Below are positions 1 through 8,815 of a DNA stretch of 61,202 nt, piece after piece. The position numbers were made by a program, and so were the translations under genes. The notes beneath the pieces were generated by a model, which was given only the letters and a program-made list of their open reading frames with translations, had not been told where the DNA came from and ran no database searches. Within the stretch, counting starts at the first letter, position 1. Every line of letters begins with the position of its first letter. The stretch is from Micrococcales bacterium (GTDB lineage Bacteria > Actinomycetota > Actinomycetes > Actinomycetales > Cellulomonadaceae), in assembly GCA_009777345.1 (NCBI GenBank), contig WRMB01000018.1, forward strand, positions 1 through 61,202, written 5' to 3'.

Positions 1-6
1 GCGCCG

Positions 7-101
7 GCGGCGGGCTTTTGGGGTTTGTGCTGCTGGTCGGGGGTTTTAACCCCCAGCCCGGCAGCACGAACCCCAGACACCTCACGGTCTGGGGCAGCTG
101 T
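7..101. repeat. Palindromic repeat, copy 1 (downstream of fic)
   Basis: Imperfect inverted repeat centred near position 46, whose halves carry GGGGTTTGTGCTGCTGG and its near complement. A second hairpin follows directly (CCCCAGAC at 71-78 with GTCTGGGG at 87-94). The same ~95-bp unit recurs at 1244-1338, where the palindrome is perfect. This copy lies just 3' of the fic stop codon and could end the fic transcript, although there is no T-tract. The two copies are direct repeats bracketing the fic gene. Confidence 0.85.
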
Positions 102-111
102 GCCGGGGGCG

Positions 112-1155
112 TCAGCGACGGGACCAGGTGGCACCGCGGCCGACAGCGTCGGCCGAAACCAGTCCCGCTGCCTTGAGGTGCCCCAGCACCAGGCGGATCG
201 TCTGGTCTGAGACGTCCGGTAGAGCAGCACGGACGTCGGCGATCTGGAAGGTGGACGGGGCGTGGTGGAGCACGTAGTCGCGTACCCGCTCTTGTTTGCT
301 GCCGGTACGGGCCTGGGCGGTCAGCGTCGCGAAGTCGTCGTAGCAGCCGGCGATCAGGCCGATGAAGTACCGCAACCACGGCCACGGGTCATGGGTGGCG
401 TCGTGCCAACCTTTGGTCGAGACCAGCAAGGCCGCGTAGTAGGCGTCGGCTGACCGGGCGATGGCCGTCTCGAGCGAGACGTACCGGGTGACCTCGTACC
501 CCTCGTCGGTGAGCAGTGCGTTCGTCAGCGCCCGGGCGATCCGGCCGTTGCCGTCGACGAACGGGTGGATGGTCAGCAGGTCCAGCACGAAGAGTCCGAC
601 TACGATCACCGGGTGGTGGCGTCCTGCTGCCTGCGCCACGCGGTAGCGGGCCACCAGCTCTTCGAGGTAGTGCGGGGTCTGTGCCACCGAGACCGGCGTG
701 AACCGCTTGGCTCGGGTTCCGTCGGGCATGACGTCCACGACGAGGTTCTCCACCTGCTTCAGCTGTCCGCCCGGCACGGGACTGTAGCCGAACAGCAACC
801 GGTGCAGATGCACGACCAGGCCGACGTTCAACGGTCGCCACTGTTCCTGGTACAGGTAGTCCAGCGCGGCGGTGTACCCGGCAAGCTCTTGTTCGCTGCG
901 ATCGTGCAACCGGTCTGACGCACCGGCTACGATGTCCGCGGCCCGAGCCCGGTCTGCGACGACCACTCCCTCGATCGCGGACGACGCCTCGATGCTGGCC
1001 ACCCGGGCACGGTCAGCCAGGCGGGTGAGCAGCTCGGGGAGTCTGTCGCGGTGCAGCGCCTCCGCGCCCCGACCGGTGTCGATGGTGCGCAGGTTGGTGA
1101 CCACGCCGAACGGCACCGCCCCGACCAGGATGTCGAGATCCTGGAACGACTTCAC
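112..1155 (-). CDS. Fic-family protein (class II, N-terminal inhibitory helix)
   Basis: A 347-residue protein with the Fic core motif HPFVDGNGRIAR at residues 197-208. This is the HPFx(D/E)GNGRxxR loop that binds the ATP phosphates and transfers AMP (or another NMP) to a target hydroxyl. Residues 58-63 (SSAIEG) match the (S/T)xxxE(G/N) inhibitory motif, and its N-terminal position makes this a class II enzyme in which Glu62 should block the active site. The C-terminus looks like a winged-helix domain, as in many Fic/DOC proteins. The start is a GTG after a G-rich stretch. The gene lies between two palindromic repeats and points away from the AbiEi-like gene. Its target is unknown. Family assignment is firm; a toxin or defence role is inference. 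Confidence 0.92.
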   Translation of the reverse strand: MKSFQDLDILVGAVPFGVVTNLRTIDTGRGAEALHRDRLPELLTRLADRARVASIEASSAIEGVVVADRARAADIVAGASDRLHDRSEQELAGYTAALDYLYQEQWRPLNVGLVVHLHRLLFGYSPVPGGQLKQVENLVVDVMPDGTRAKRFTPVSVAQTPHYLEELVARYRVAQAAGRHHPVIVVGLFVLDLLTIHPFVDGNGRIARALTNALLTDEGYEVTRYVSLETAIARSADAYYAALLVSTKGWHDATHDPWPWLRYFIGLIAGCYDDFATLTAQARTGSKQERVRDYVLHHAPSTFQIADVRAALPDVSDQTIRLVLGHLKAAGLVSADAVGRGATWSRR

Positions 1156-1243
1156 GAACCCCCCCAGAGGAATCCACTAAACTGACTAATCGGGACCCAA
1201 GGTTAGCATGTTTAACGGATCTCGGTCGTGCACGACCAGGCTC

Positions 1244-1338
1244 GCGGCAGGCTTCTGGGGTTTGTGCTGCTGGTCTGGGGTTTTAAACCCCAGACCAGCA
1301 GCACAAACCCCAGACACCTCGCGGTCTGGGGCAGCTTG
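1244..1338. repeat. Palindromic repeat, copy 2 (perfect 30-bp arms)
   Basis: Positions 1254-1314 form a perfect inverted repeat: 30-bp arms around a single T at 1284. A second hairpin, CCCCAGAC (1308-1315) with GTCTGGGG (1324-1331), overlaps the right arm, so two mutually exclusive folds are possible. The unit matches copy 1 at 7-101. It lies between the divergent fic and AbiEi-like genes, an odd place for a terminator. A mobile palindromic element or a cruciform binding site fits better. Confidence 0.9.
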
Positions 1339-1378
1339 TCCACAGGCCGGAGGCAGATGGTCTCTGGAGAGGGGGGAT

Positions 1379-2323
1379 ATGGGGTGTAGTGGGGGCATGC
1401 CTGTACGACCTGGGTCGGTGAGGCCGGTGCCACCACCGCTGCCTGAGGTGTTCTTCGCCCGGGACCACCGGCCTGCGGACGTTGCCGCCCGGGTGCGTTC
1501 CGGCGCGTGGGAACCGGTCTGCCGCGGTGCCTACGTGGTGCCGGGTAGCCTGTCCGGTCCTGCCGACCGGGCGCTGGCCAGGATCGTCGGCCTCCACCGA
1601 CGGGTGGAGACGCCGCACTGGTTCAGCCGCGAGTCGGCGGCCCTGCTGTGGGGGCTGCCGGTGTGGCAGAGCGTCCTGGTCACCCACCTGCGCCAGACCA
1701 CCAAACCCGGCCAGCACGGTCGTGACCCGACGGTGGTCCGTCACGTCGCACCGGTGCCCGACGTCCACCGTGGCGTGGTCAGCGACCTTCCGGTGACCAG
1801 CCTGGCGCTGACGGTGGCCGACTGTGCCCGGTCGCTGCCCACGCTCGACGTGCTGGTGGTCACCGACGGCGCGCTGCGGGCCGGGGTGGACCTGGACGAG
1901 GTCAGAACCCTGCTGGGCGGGCGCGGTCGCCACGGTGTGCAGGCCGCCGAACGGGTGCTGGCTGCCGCCGACCCTGGGGCCGAGTCAGCCCCGGAGACCG
2001 CGCTCCGCTACCACCTGGTAGTCGACGGACTGCCCGTCCCGCAGACACAGGTCCCGATCACGACCTGCCGCGGGACGTTCTGGGCCGACCTCGGCTACCC
2101 GCACCTGCGCGTCGCCATCGAGTACGACGGCCGCACGAAGTACACCGACCAGGACGCCTGGTTCCGCGAGAAACGCCGCCTCGACGCCATCGTCGAAGCC
2201 GGGTGGCTGGTGATCCGCATCACCGCCGAAGACCTCCGCAACCCGCGCCGCCTCGTCGCCCGGATCCGCCGCGCCCTGTCCAGCAGAGAAGCGATCGACC
2301 ACATTCGGCAGAGGGGTGCATGA
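1379..2323 (+). CDS. AbiEi-antitoxin-like / DUF559 domain protein
   Basis: A protein of about 314 residues of a type common in actinobacteria. The N-terminus (FFARDHRPADVAARVRSGAW... CRGAYV) resembles the winged-helix of AbiEi-type type IV antitoxins. The C-terminus carries a DUF559/Vsr-like endonuclease fold around IEYDGRTKYTD and RRLDAIVEAGW with a following VIRIT strand. I chose ATG 1379 because GGAGAGG at 1366-1372 is well spaced before it; ATG 1397 in the same frame is the alternative. No AbiEii nucleotidyltransferase toxin lies next to it, so it is probably a solitary protein of unknown role rather than half of an AbiE pair. It converges on glgA, 16 bp away. Confidence 0.8.
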   Translation: MGCSGGMPVRPGSVRPVPPPLPEVFFARDHRPADVAARVRSGAWEPVCRGAYVVPGSLSGPADRALARIVGLHRRVETPHWFSRESAALLWGLPVWQSVLVTHLRQTTKPGQHGRDPTVVRHVAPVPDVHRGVVSDLPVTSLALTVADCARSLPTLDVLVVTDGALRAGVDLDEVRTLLGGRGRHGVQAAERVLAAADPGAESAPETALRYHLVVDGLPVPQTQVPITTCRGTFWADLGYPHLRVAIEYDGRTKYTDQDAWFREKRRLDAIVEAGWLVIRITAEDLRNPRRLVARIRRALSSREAIDHIRQRGA

Positions 2324-2339
2324 CGCGGGAGAGGATACG

Positions 2340-3557
2340 TCACAGCACGCCGCGGTAGACCTCGCCGGTGCGCTGGGCGATGACGTCCCAGGAGAAGTGG
2401 TCCTCGGCGCGGCGGCGACCGGCCGCGCCCCAGCGGCGGGCGCGGTCGGGGTCGTCGACCGCGTCGGTCAGGGCTGCGGCCAGGTCGGCGACGAAAGTGT
2501 CGGGGTCCAGCGGGGTGCCGGTGCCGTCGTCGGTCTGGGCGATGGGGACCAGCCGGCCGGTCTCGCCGTCGACGACGACCTCGGGGATGCCACCGGTCGC
2601 CGTGGCCACGACGGGCAGGCCGACGGCCATGGCCTCCAGGTTGACGATGCCCAGCGGTTCGTACACCGACGGGCAGACGAACACCGTGCAGGCGGCGAGC
2701 ACCGCGATCAGCTCGGCGCGGGGCAGCATCCGCTCGATCCAGACCACGCCGGAGCGGCGGGCGGCCAGGCCCGCGACCAGCTCGGAGACCTCGGACATGA
2801 TCTGCGGGGTGTCAGGGGCACCGGCGCACAGCACCAGCTGGACGTCGGCGGGCAGCCGTTCGGCGGCCCGCAAGAAGTACGGCAGGCCCTTCTGTCGGGT
2901 GATCCGGCCGACGAACACCACGGCGGGCCGGTCGGGGTCCACGCCGAGCGCCTGGGCCCGGACGCGGGACTGTTCGGTGTCGGCGGGCCGGGCCCAGCCG
3001 TCCAGGTCGATGCCGTTGTGCACCACGACGACGTCGTCCGGATCGACGAACGGGTAGACCCGCAAGATATCGGCCCGCATCCCGGCCGAGACCGCGACCA
3101 CCCGGGCGGCCCCGGCATAGGCCGTGCGCTCGGCCCAGCTGGACAGGGCGTAGCCGCCACCCAGCTGTTCGGCCTTCCACGGCCGCAGCGGCTCCAGGCT
3201 GTGGGCGGTGAGGACGTGCGGCACGTCGTAGCGCACCCCGGCCAGGTGCCCGGCCAGGTTGGCGTACCAGGTGTGCGAGTGCACCAGGTCCGGGCCGACG
3301 CCAGGGTTGACCGCACCGACCCCGGCGACCATGGCCAGGTTCACGCCGAACGTGGCCAGGGCGGTATCACCGGGCAGCTGGTCGTACCCGTGGACCCAGG
3401 GGTCGCCCCGCTGTCCGTCGAAGCAGTGCACCTGCACGTCGGTGCCCGGTGCGCCGTCCACGGGCTGGCGCAGCACCCGCACCAGCTCGGCGACGTGCAC
3501 ACCGGCCCCTCCGTAGATCTTGGGCGGGTACTCGCGGGTCATCAGGTCGACGCGCAA
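2340..3557 (-). CDS. glgA: Glycogen synthase GlgA (actinobacterial, GT4-type)
   Basis: A 405-residue GT-B glycosyltransferase. In actinobacteria this family (GlgA/GlgM) makes alpha-1,4-glucan or maltose-1-phosphate from ADP-glucose. The N-terminal donor/acceptor loop KIYGGAGVHV is at residues 13-22. The C-terminal half has the E-x7-E region in CPSVYEPLGIVNLEAMA and the VGRITRQKG segment of the nucleotide-sugar site. The frame stays open far upstream, but family alignment (RVDLMTREYPP) and a GGAGG five bases upstream place the start at TTG 3557. It is divergent from glgC, which makes its substrate. Confidence 0.93.
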   Translation of the reverse strand: MRVDLMTREYPPKIYGGAGVHVAELVRVLRQPVDGAPGTDVQVHCFDGQRGDPWVHGYDQLPGDTALATFGVNLAMVAGVGAVNPGVGPDLVHSHTWYANLAGHLAGVRYDVPHVLTAHSLEPLRPWKAEQLGGGYALSSWAERTAYAGAARVVAVSAGMRADILRVYPFVDPDDVVVVHNGIDLDGWARPADTEQSRVRAQALGVDPDRPAVVFVGRITRQKGLPYFLRAAERLPADVQLVLCAGAPDTPQIMSEVSELVAGLAARRSGVVWIERMLPRAELIAVLAACTVFVCPSVYEPLGIVNLEAMAVGLPVVATATGGIPEVVVDGETGRLVPIAQTDDGTGTPLDPDTFVADLAAALTDAVDDPDRARRWGAAGRRRAEDHFSWDVIAQRTGEVYRGVL

Positions 3558-3562
3558 CGGTG

Positions 3563-3567
3563 CCTCC
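3563..3567 (-). promoter_or_regulatory. Shine-Dalgarno site fixing the TTG start of glgA
   Basis: GGAGG on the minus strand, five bases before TTG 3557. It settles the start against the in-frame GTG 3569, which overlaps the SD itself, and against the long upstream open frame. Confidence 0.75.
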
Positions 3568-3740
3568 ACAGACAGGGGCCTCCCGAACGGGGCTCCCGAA
3601 CGGGGCCGCCGCAGGCCGCAGTGGTTTTCCAGCGTAGCCGAACGCCCAGAACCTGCCCGTCGGCGCCCACTGTGGGGCCGCCCACGGCCCATATGCTGGC
3701 CGCCGTGCGTCCTGGGCAGCTCTCGGTCTAGGGTCGTGCT

Positions 3741-4985
3741 ATGCGAGCCACGCCGCGGGTCCTTGCCATCGTCCTCGCTGGTGGAGAGGGCAAGCGTCTC
3801 ATGCCGTTGACCACCCACCGGGCCAAACCAGCGGTGCCGTTCGGCGGGATCTACCGGCTGGTCGACTTCGCTCTGTCGAACGTGATCAACTCCCAGTACC
3901 TGCACGTCATCGTGCTGACCCAGTACAAGTCCCACTCTCTGGACCGGCACGTGTCCAAGACGTGGCGGATGTCAGCCATCCTGGGCCACTACGTCGCGGC
4001 CGTGCCCGCCCAGCAGCGGGTCGGCAAGCACTGGTACCTGGGCAGCGCCGACGCCATCTACCAGGGTCTGAACATCATCGAGGACGAGCGTCCGGACTAT
4101 GTCGTCGTGGTCGGGGCCGACCACGTCTACCGGATGGACTTCTCCCAGATGATGGAGGCGCACATCGACTCCGGCGCCGAGCTGACCGTGGCCGGGATCC
4201 GCCAGCCGATCGAGCTGGCCGACCAGTTCGGCGTCATCGAGACCGCGGACGGCGACCCGGCCAGGATCGCCGCCTTCCGGGAGAAGCCGTCCGACCCGGT
4301 CGGCCTGGCAGATTCCCCCGGCGAGGTGCTGGCCTCGATGGGCAACTACATCTTCGACGCCAAGGCGCTGGTCGACGCCGTCACCGCCGACGCCGACAAC
4401 CCCCATTCCCGTCACGACATGGGCGGCGATATCGTGCCCGCGTTCGTCGAGCGCGGCACCGCCGGGGTGTACGACTTCATCCGCAACGACGTGCCCGGCT
4501 CCGCCCCCCGGGACAAGGACTACTGGCGCGACGTGGGCTCTATCGACGCCTACTACGACGCCAACCAGGACCTCATCGCGATCGAGCCGGTGTTCAACCT
4601 GTACAACAGCGCCTGGCCGCTGCACACCGGCAACACCGGCCTGCCCCCGGCGAAGTTCGTGCACGCCGGTCCGGGCCGCCTGGGGCACGCTGCGGACTCC
4701 ATCGTCTCGCACGGCACGGTGGTCTCCGGCGCGACCGTCGCCGGTTCGGTGGTCTCTCCGGGCTGCCGCCTGCACTCGTGGGCCCAGGTCACCGACTCGG
4801 TGCTGTTCGACGGTGTGCTGGTGCAGCGGTACGCGCAGATCCACAAGGCGATCATCGACAAGTACGTCGTCGTCCCCGAACGCTGCCGCATCGGCCTGGA
4901 CCACGAGCACGACCGGGCCCGCGGGTTCACGGTCACCGAGTCCGGCATCACCGTCGTCCCCAAGGGCGCCGTCCTCACCGAGTAG
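3741..4985 (+). CDS. glgC: Glucose-1-phosphate adenylyltransferase GlgC
   Basis: A 414-residue ADP-glucose pyrophosphorylase: ATP plus glucose-1-phosphate to ADP-glucose and PPi, the committed step of glycogen synthesis. The nucleotide-binding signature [14 protein letters not shown] is at residues 11-24, followed by AKPAVPFGG. The YxGTADAI-type region ([10 protein letters not shown]), the [12 protein letters not shown] metal/substrate segment and the C-terminal left-handed beta-helix ([20 protein letters not shown]) are all present, so the enzyme is full length. It is divergent from glgA across a 183-bp shared promoter region. The end overlaps a 9-bp inverted repeat (4981-4989 with 5061-5069). 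Confidence 0.97.
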   Translation: MRATPRVLAIVLAGGEGKRLMPLTTHRAKPAVPFGGIYRLVDFALSNVINSQYLHVIVLTQYKSHSLDRHVSKTWRMSAILGHYVAAVPAQQRVGKHWYLGSADAIYQGLNIIEDERPDYVVVVGADHVYRMDFSQMMEAHIDSGAELTVAGIRQPIELADQFGVIETADGDPARIAAFREKPSDPVGLADSPGEVLASMGNYIFDAKALVDAVTADADNPHSRHDMGGDIVPAFVERGTAGVYDFIRNDVPGSAPRDKDYWRDVGSIDAYYDANQDLIAIEPVFNLYNSAWPLHTGNTGLPPAKFVHAGPGRLGHAADSIVSHGTVVSGATVAGSVVSPGCRLHSWAQVTDSVLFDGVLVQRYAQIHKAIIDKYVVVPERCRIGLDHEHDRARGFTVTESGITVVPKGAVLTE

Positions 4986-5020
4986 GAACGACAGAACCGC
5001 CTCCACTCGGGTCGGGATCG

Positions 5021-5056
5021 AAAAAAGACCGCCCACAACTTGATGCGCAGGACGGT
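5021..5056 (-). terminator. Rho-independent-type terminator for the ParA-like gene
   Basis: On the minus strand ACCGTCC (5050-5056) pairs with GGGCGGT (5028-5034) with one G-U pair, followed by six T (5021-5026). The hairpin starts about 55 bases after the ParA-like stop codon and lies between that gene and convergent glgC. Confidence 0.65.
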
Positions 5057-5112
5057 GGGGGTTCCTACTGTCCCGCTCCGCCGACCCGACCCAAGCGAAG
5101 ACGGCTCGACCG

Positions 5113-6633
5113 CTAGAACCCGGTGGCGACCATGGCGGCGGCGTGGATCCAGGCGTCGCGGGTCTCGCGGGCGAGGCTGGCCCAGCGCATGTGCCCTTCG
5201 ACCATGTGCGGGTCGTAGGGGATCACCGCGGTGGCGCGGACCAGGCCCTCGAAACCGTGGGCGATCTCCAGGGCCGGGCCGAGACCGCGGCGCGGGTCGG
5301 CCTGGGAGACGATGACCACGGCGTTGGTGGCGAGGTTGTAGCCGTGCTCGGAGCTGCGGGCCAGCTCGGTCAGCAGCAGCCGCCCGGCCTCGGCCCACTC
5401 GCGGCGCGCCAGGGTGGGCACGACCAGCTGGGTGGCCAGCTCGATCATGTGCTGCCAGACCGCCGCGGTCTCGTCGTTGCCGGAGTCGAAGACGATCAGC
5501 CGGTAGTACTTGGCGAGCACCCGGACCACGGCGTCGAACTCCGTGGCGGTGAACGGCGGGCCGAGCCGCTCGGGCTTGGACCGCAGGACGTCGTACCGGT
5601 CCTCGGTCTGGTGGTGCAGGAAGGCGGCCAGCTGCGACGCGCTGGCGTCGGAGGTCATCAGCCGCTCGACGTGCGGCAGCAGGTCGGTGACGCTCGCGTC
5701 GTGGGGGCCCTGTTCGGTCCGCCACGGGAGGGTGCCCCGGGTGGGGTTGTTGTCCACCGCGGCGACACCGCCGCCACCGTGCCGGGCGAAGGCGGCGGCC
5801 AGCCCGATCGTCGTGGGCGTCTTGGAGGCCGAACCCTTGGCGTTGGCGACCGCGACGGTGCGCAGACCGGGCCAGTGCTGCGAGACGATGCGGACGGAGC
5901 GCCGCAGGCTCACCTCGCTGCCGGTCGGGGCGAGGCTGAGGCCGAACCGGTTGGCCGTACCGCGCCACCCGGTGCGGGCCGGGTCGGCGGTCGCCTCGTT
6001 CACCAGGAACGTCGGCACCGGGGTCCGTTGGGTCACCGGGGTCAGCGCCAGCAGCGACGGTTCCGGTGCCCGGTGGACGGCCCGCCGGTCGGGCGCGACC
6101 GGCAGCGACCGCACCGTCGGCAGGGGCGGACGCCGCACCGGCGGGACCGGACGCTCCGGCGGGACCGGACGGCCCGTCGGGACCCAGCCTTCCGCCGGTC
6201 GGGCCGCCGCGGGGCGGGCCGCCGGTGCTGGCTGGGTGGGCACGCTCGTCGGCTGGGCCTGCTGCGGTCTCGCTGCTGGCTGGGCTGTCGGCGGCTGGGC
6301 CGGACGGGCGGCTGGCTGGACGGGTCGTCTCGCCGGCTGGAGCGTCTCGGTGGGCGGGGCGAGCAGGACGTCCTCGATGCTTCCCGCGGCGGTGACCGAG
6401 ACCATCATCGCCCCGTTCTCCGGGTCGTCGACATGCGCGACGACGCGTTCCTGCCCGCTCTGGTGGGCGACCGCGGCGACCGCGGCGACCAGCTGTCGCC
6501 GGGCGTCGTACAGACTCGTGGGGCCGTCGGACGGACCGGCGACGGTCACCGGCTGTTCGTCCCCGACGATGAGCGTAAGACTCCCGTCGCGCTCGATCAC
6601 CCCACGCACCTCGGGCAGGAAGGTCGCCGTCAT
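5113..6633 (-). CDS. MinD/ParA-like ATPase with N-terminal domain and Pro-rich linker
   Basis: A 506-residue protein in three parts. Residues 1-95 form a small alpha/beta domain. Residues 96-200 are a Pro/Ala/Gln-rich linker with repeated QPAARP and RPVPP blocks. Residues 240-506 are a MinD/ParA-type P-loop domain with a deviant Walker A, AKGSASKTPTT (265-275), instead of KGGxGKTT. LIVFDSGND is the Walker B/switch region. Such ATPases are usual in actinobacteria and often act in positioning or in type VII secretion loci, but no ESX genes lie here. Its partner is unknown. The Ser in place of the second Gly of the signature and the Pro after KT are unusual. A terminator follows at 5021-5056. 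Confidence 0.85.
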   Translation of the reverse strand: MTATFLPEVRGVIERDGSLTLIVGDEQPVTVAGPSDGPTSLYDARRQLVAAVAAVAHQSGQERVVAHVDDPENGAMMVSVTAAGSIEDVLLAPPTETLQPARRPVQPAARPAQPPTAQPAARPQQAQPTSVPTQPAPAARPAAARPAEGWVPTGRPVPPERPVPPVRRPPLPTVRSLPVAPDRRAVHRAPEPSLLALTPVTQRTPVPTFLVNEATADPARTGWRGTANRFGLSLAPTGSEVSLRRSVRIVSQHWPGLRTVAVANAKGSASKTPTTIGLAAAFARHGGGGVAAVDNNPTRGTLPWRTEQGPHDASVTDLLPHVERLMTSDASASQLAAFLHHQTEDRYDVLRSKPERLGPPFTATEFDAVVRVLAKYYRLIVFDSGNDETAAVWQHMIELATQLVVPTLARREWAEAGRLLLTELARSSEHGYNLATNAVVIVSQADPRRGLGPALEIAHGFEGLVRATAVIPYDPHMVEGHMRWASLARETRDAWIHAAAMVATGF

Positions 6634-6835
6634 ACCCAGCCTCCGCGAGTGTGCAGGTCAGCGACGTCCACCCAGGTCGGGGTGGACGAACTCGCTCTGG
6701 CAGCGCGTCGGACCGCGCTGGTCGTCCCAGTCACACGGCAAGGTTACTCAAGATCGACCCGGAGTATGCACGGGACACGCCCCCCTGATTACGTTAGTGC
6801 TAGCTGTCGCCGGACGACGGCCCGGGCAGCGAGGG

Positions 6836-8074
6836 TCACAGCTCGTGGACGAAGAGGCCGGAGAGGAGCTTAGGCTCGAACCAGGTGCTCTTCGGGGGCA
6901 TGATCTGGCCCGCGTCGGCGACGGCGAACAGATCACCCATGGTGACCGGGTACAGGGCGAACGCCACCCCGTCCGGCCCGGCCCGACGGGCCAGCTCGTC
7001 CAGACCGCGGACACCGCCGACGAAGTCGATCCGCTGGTCGGCTCTGGGGTCCGCGATCCCGAGCAGCGGGTCGAGGACGTGGGTCTGCAACCAGGCCGCG
7101 TCCAGGGACGCCACCGGGTCGGACGCGTCCACCAGCTCTGGCCGGGCCCGCAGCCGGTACCACGACCCGTCCAGGTACATCCCGAACTCGTGCTGGCCGG
7201 TGGGACGGTAGGTCTGCGCCTGAGGTTCACCCACTGCCGCGACGGCGGCCAGCGCGGTCAGCAGCTCGGCCGGGGTGCGACCAGCCAGGTCGGCCACGAC
7301 CCGGTTGTAGTCCATGATGCGCAGCTGGTCCTCGGGGAAGACGACCGCCAGGAAGTAGTTGAACTCTTCGTCGCCGGAGTACCCCGGGTGCTGGCTCCGA
7401 CGCAGCTGGGCCACCTTGACCGCCGACGCGCACCGGTGGTGCCCGTCGGCGATGTACAGGGCCGCCATCTGCGTGAACGTCCCGGCGATCTGGAGGTTGG
7501 CCGCGACGTCGGTCACCTTCCACACCTCGTTGCGGACCTGGTCGGCGGTGAAGTCGTAGAGCGGTGCGTGGTCGGCGGTCCAGCGGGCCACCAGGTCGGC
7601 CAGCCCGTGGTGGGGCCGGTGGGCCAGGAAGATCGGCCCGGTGTTGGCGTCCAGGGTGTCGACGTGCCGGATGCGGTCGGCTTCTTTGTCGGCCCTGGTC
7701 AGCTCGTGCTTCTTGATCCGGTCCGCGGTGTAGCCGTCCACCCCGGCGCAGCCGACGATACCGGTCTGCGACCGTCCGTCCATGGTCTGCCGGTACAGGT
7801 AGAAGCAGGCGGACGCGTCGCGCACCAGCACCCCGCGGTCGACCAGGGCTGCCAGGTTCGCCTTCGCCCTGGCGTACACGGCGTCGTCGTAGGGGTCCAC
7901 CGACGGGTCCAGGTCGATCTCGGCCTTGTCGACCCGCAGGAACGAGTCCGGGTTGCCCTCGACCGCCGCCCGCGCCTCGACCGAGCTCAGCACGTCGTAC
8001 GGCAGCGCCGCCACCCGTGCGGCAGCGGCGTTGTCCGCCGGGCGCAGGGCCCGGAACGGTCGCAAGGTGGTCAT
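6836..8074 (-). CDS. DUF1015 family protein
   Basis: A 412-residue cytoplasmic protein of the DUF1015 (COG4198) family. It shows the typical start FRALRPADNAAAARVAALPYDV, the Y-rich middle (FYLYRQTM) and the conserved IADGHHRCASA motif with paired His. The family has no settled biochemical function. In many genomes it neighbours serA; here a serA gene lies at the far right end of the window instead. The protein is full length. The upstream gene on the same strand is sixA, 168 bp away. Confidence 0.9.
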   Translation of the reverse strand: MTTLRPFRALRPADNAAAARVAALPYDVLSSVEARAAVEGNPDSFLRVDKAEIDLDPSVDPYDDAVYARAKANLAALVDRGVLVRDASACFYLYRQTMDGRSQTGIVGCAGVDGYTADRIKKHELTRADKEADRIRHVDTLDANTGPIFLAHRPHHGLADLVARWTADHAPLYDFTADQVRNEVWKVTDVAANLQIAGTFTQMAALYIADGHHRCASAVKVAQLRRSQHPGYSGDEEFNYFLAVVFPEDQLRIMDYNRVVADLAGRTPAELLTALAAVAAVGEPQAQTYRPTGQHEFGMYLDGSWYRLRARPELVDASDPVASLDAAWLQTHVLDPLLGIADPRADQRIDFVGGVRGLDELARRAGPDGVAFALYPVTMGDLFAVADAGQIMPPKSTWFEPKLLSGLFVHEL

Positions 8075-8242
8075 CTCCTAAGAGTCCCCTCGTCTTCACG
8101 TGGTCGTAGCACCACAGCCTGTCACGACGAGCACCACCAGTACCAACTCGTCCTGCTTCCGTACAGCCTCGCAGCGCACGACCACCGATGCTCCTGGCTC
8201 GACATTCCCGCAGTCCAGCGGACCACCCCGACAGCCGGGGGT

Positions 8243-8761
8243 CTACGCGGGCACACGCAGCGCCCTCAACCGGGCTCCGGCCGGTCCCAGCCCGTCCCAG
8301 GGTGTATCGGTCTCCAGCAGGCTCCAGCTCGCCGTGGGCACGCCGTGACGGACCCGGTCGACGACTTCGGGCGCCGATGCCGGCCCGGCCAGGCGGAGCG
8401 CCAGCGTGGACAGCGTCGGCTCGTGGCCGACGACCAGCACCGTCGTCGCCTCGGTCAGCTCGGCGAGCAGGGCGAGGACGTCCTGCGGACCGGCGCCGTA
8501 CAGCTCGTCGCGCACCTCCACCACCGCTTCGGCACCGGCCGGGCCGAGACCGCCGCGGACCAGGTCCCAGGTCTGCCGGGTGCGCAGCGCCGACGAGCAC
8601 AGCACACGGTCGGGCACCAGGCCGTCAGCGCGCAGCGCCGCCCCGACGGCCGACGCCTGGCGTCGTCCCCGCAGCGCCAGCGGCCGATCGTGGTCGGTGG
8701 GACCAGCCGGTTCGGCCTTGGCGTGGCGCAGCAGCAGGAGGCAGTTCACGGTGAGGCTCAC
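8243..8761 (-). CDS. sixA: Phosphohistidine phosphatase SixA-like
   Basis: A 172-residue histidine phosphatase. It has the RHG-type motif LLLRHAKAEP at the N-terminus, whose His is the phospho-acceptor; the second-helix motif SSALRTRQTW; and the late catalytic His in VVGHEPTL. These three fit SixA, which removes phosphate from phosphohistidine. GTG 8761 is taken as the start; GTG 8749 (VNCLLLL) would remove four residues. Its substrate here is unknown. It precedes DUF1015 on the same strand. Confidence 0.88.
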   Translation of the reverse strand: MSLTVNCLLLLRHAKAEPAGPTDHDRPLALRGRRQASAVGAALRADGLVPDRVLCSSALRTRQTWDLVRGGLGPAGAEAVVEVRDELYGAGPQDVLALLAELTEATTVLVVGHEPTLSTLALRLAGPASAPEVVDRVRHGVPTASWSLLETDTPWDGLGPAGARLRALRVPA

Positions 8762-8815
8762 GCCACCGATCGTCTCATCTGCCGACCCTGCCGGGTGCGC
8801 CGACCCGTCGGGCGA

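Noticed and set aside
1379..2323. Complete AbiE toxin-antitoxin pair
   Set aside because: No AbiEii nucleotidyltransferase gene is adjacent; the neighbours are fic (divergent) and glgA (convergent).
4981..5069. 9-bp inverted repeat AGTAGGAAC/GTTCCTACT as the glgC terminator
   Set aside because: The arms are 71 bases apart and the left arm overlaps the glgC stop; the hairpin with T-run on the other strand is better supported.
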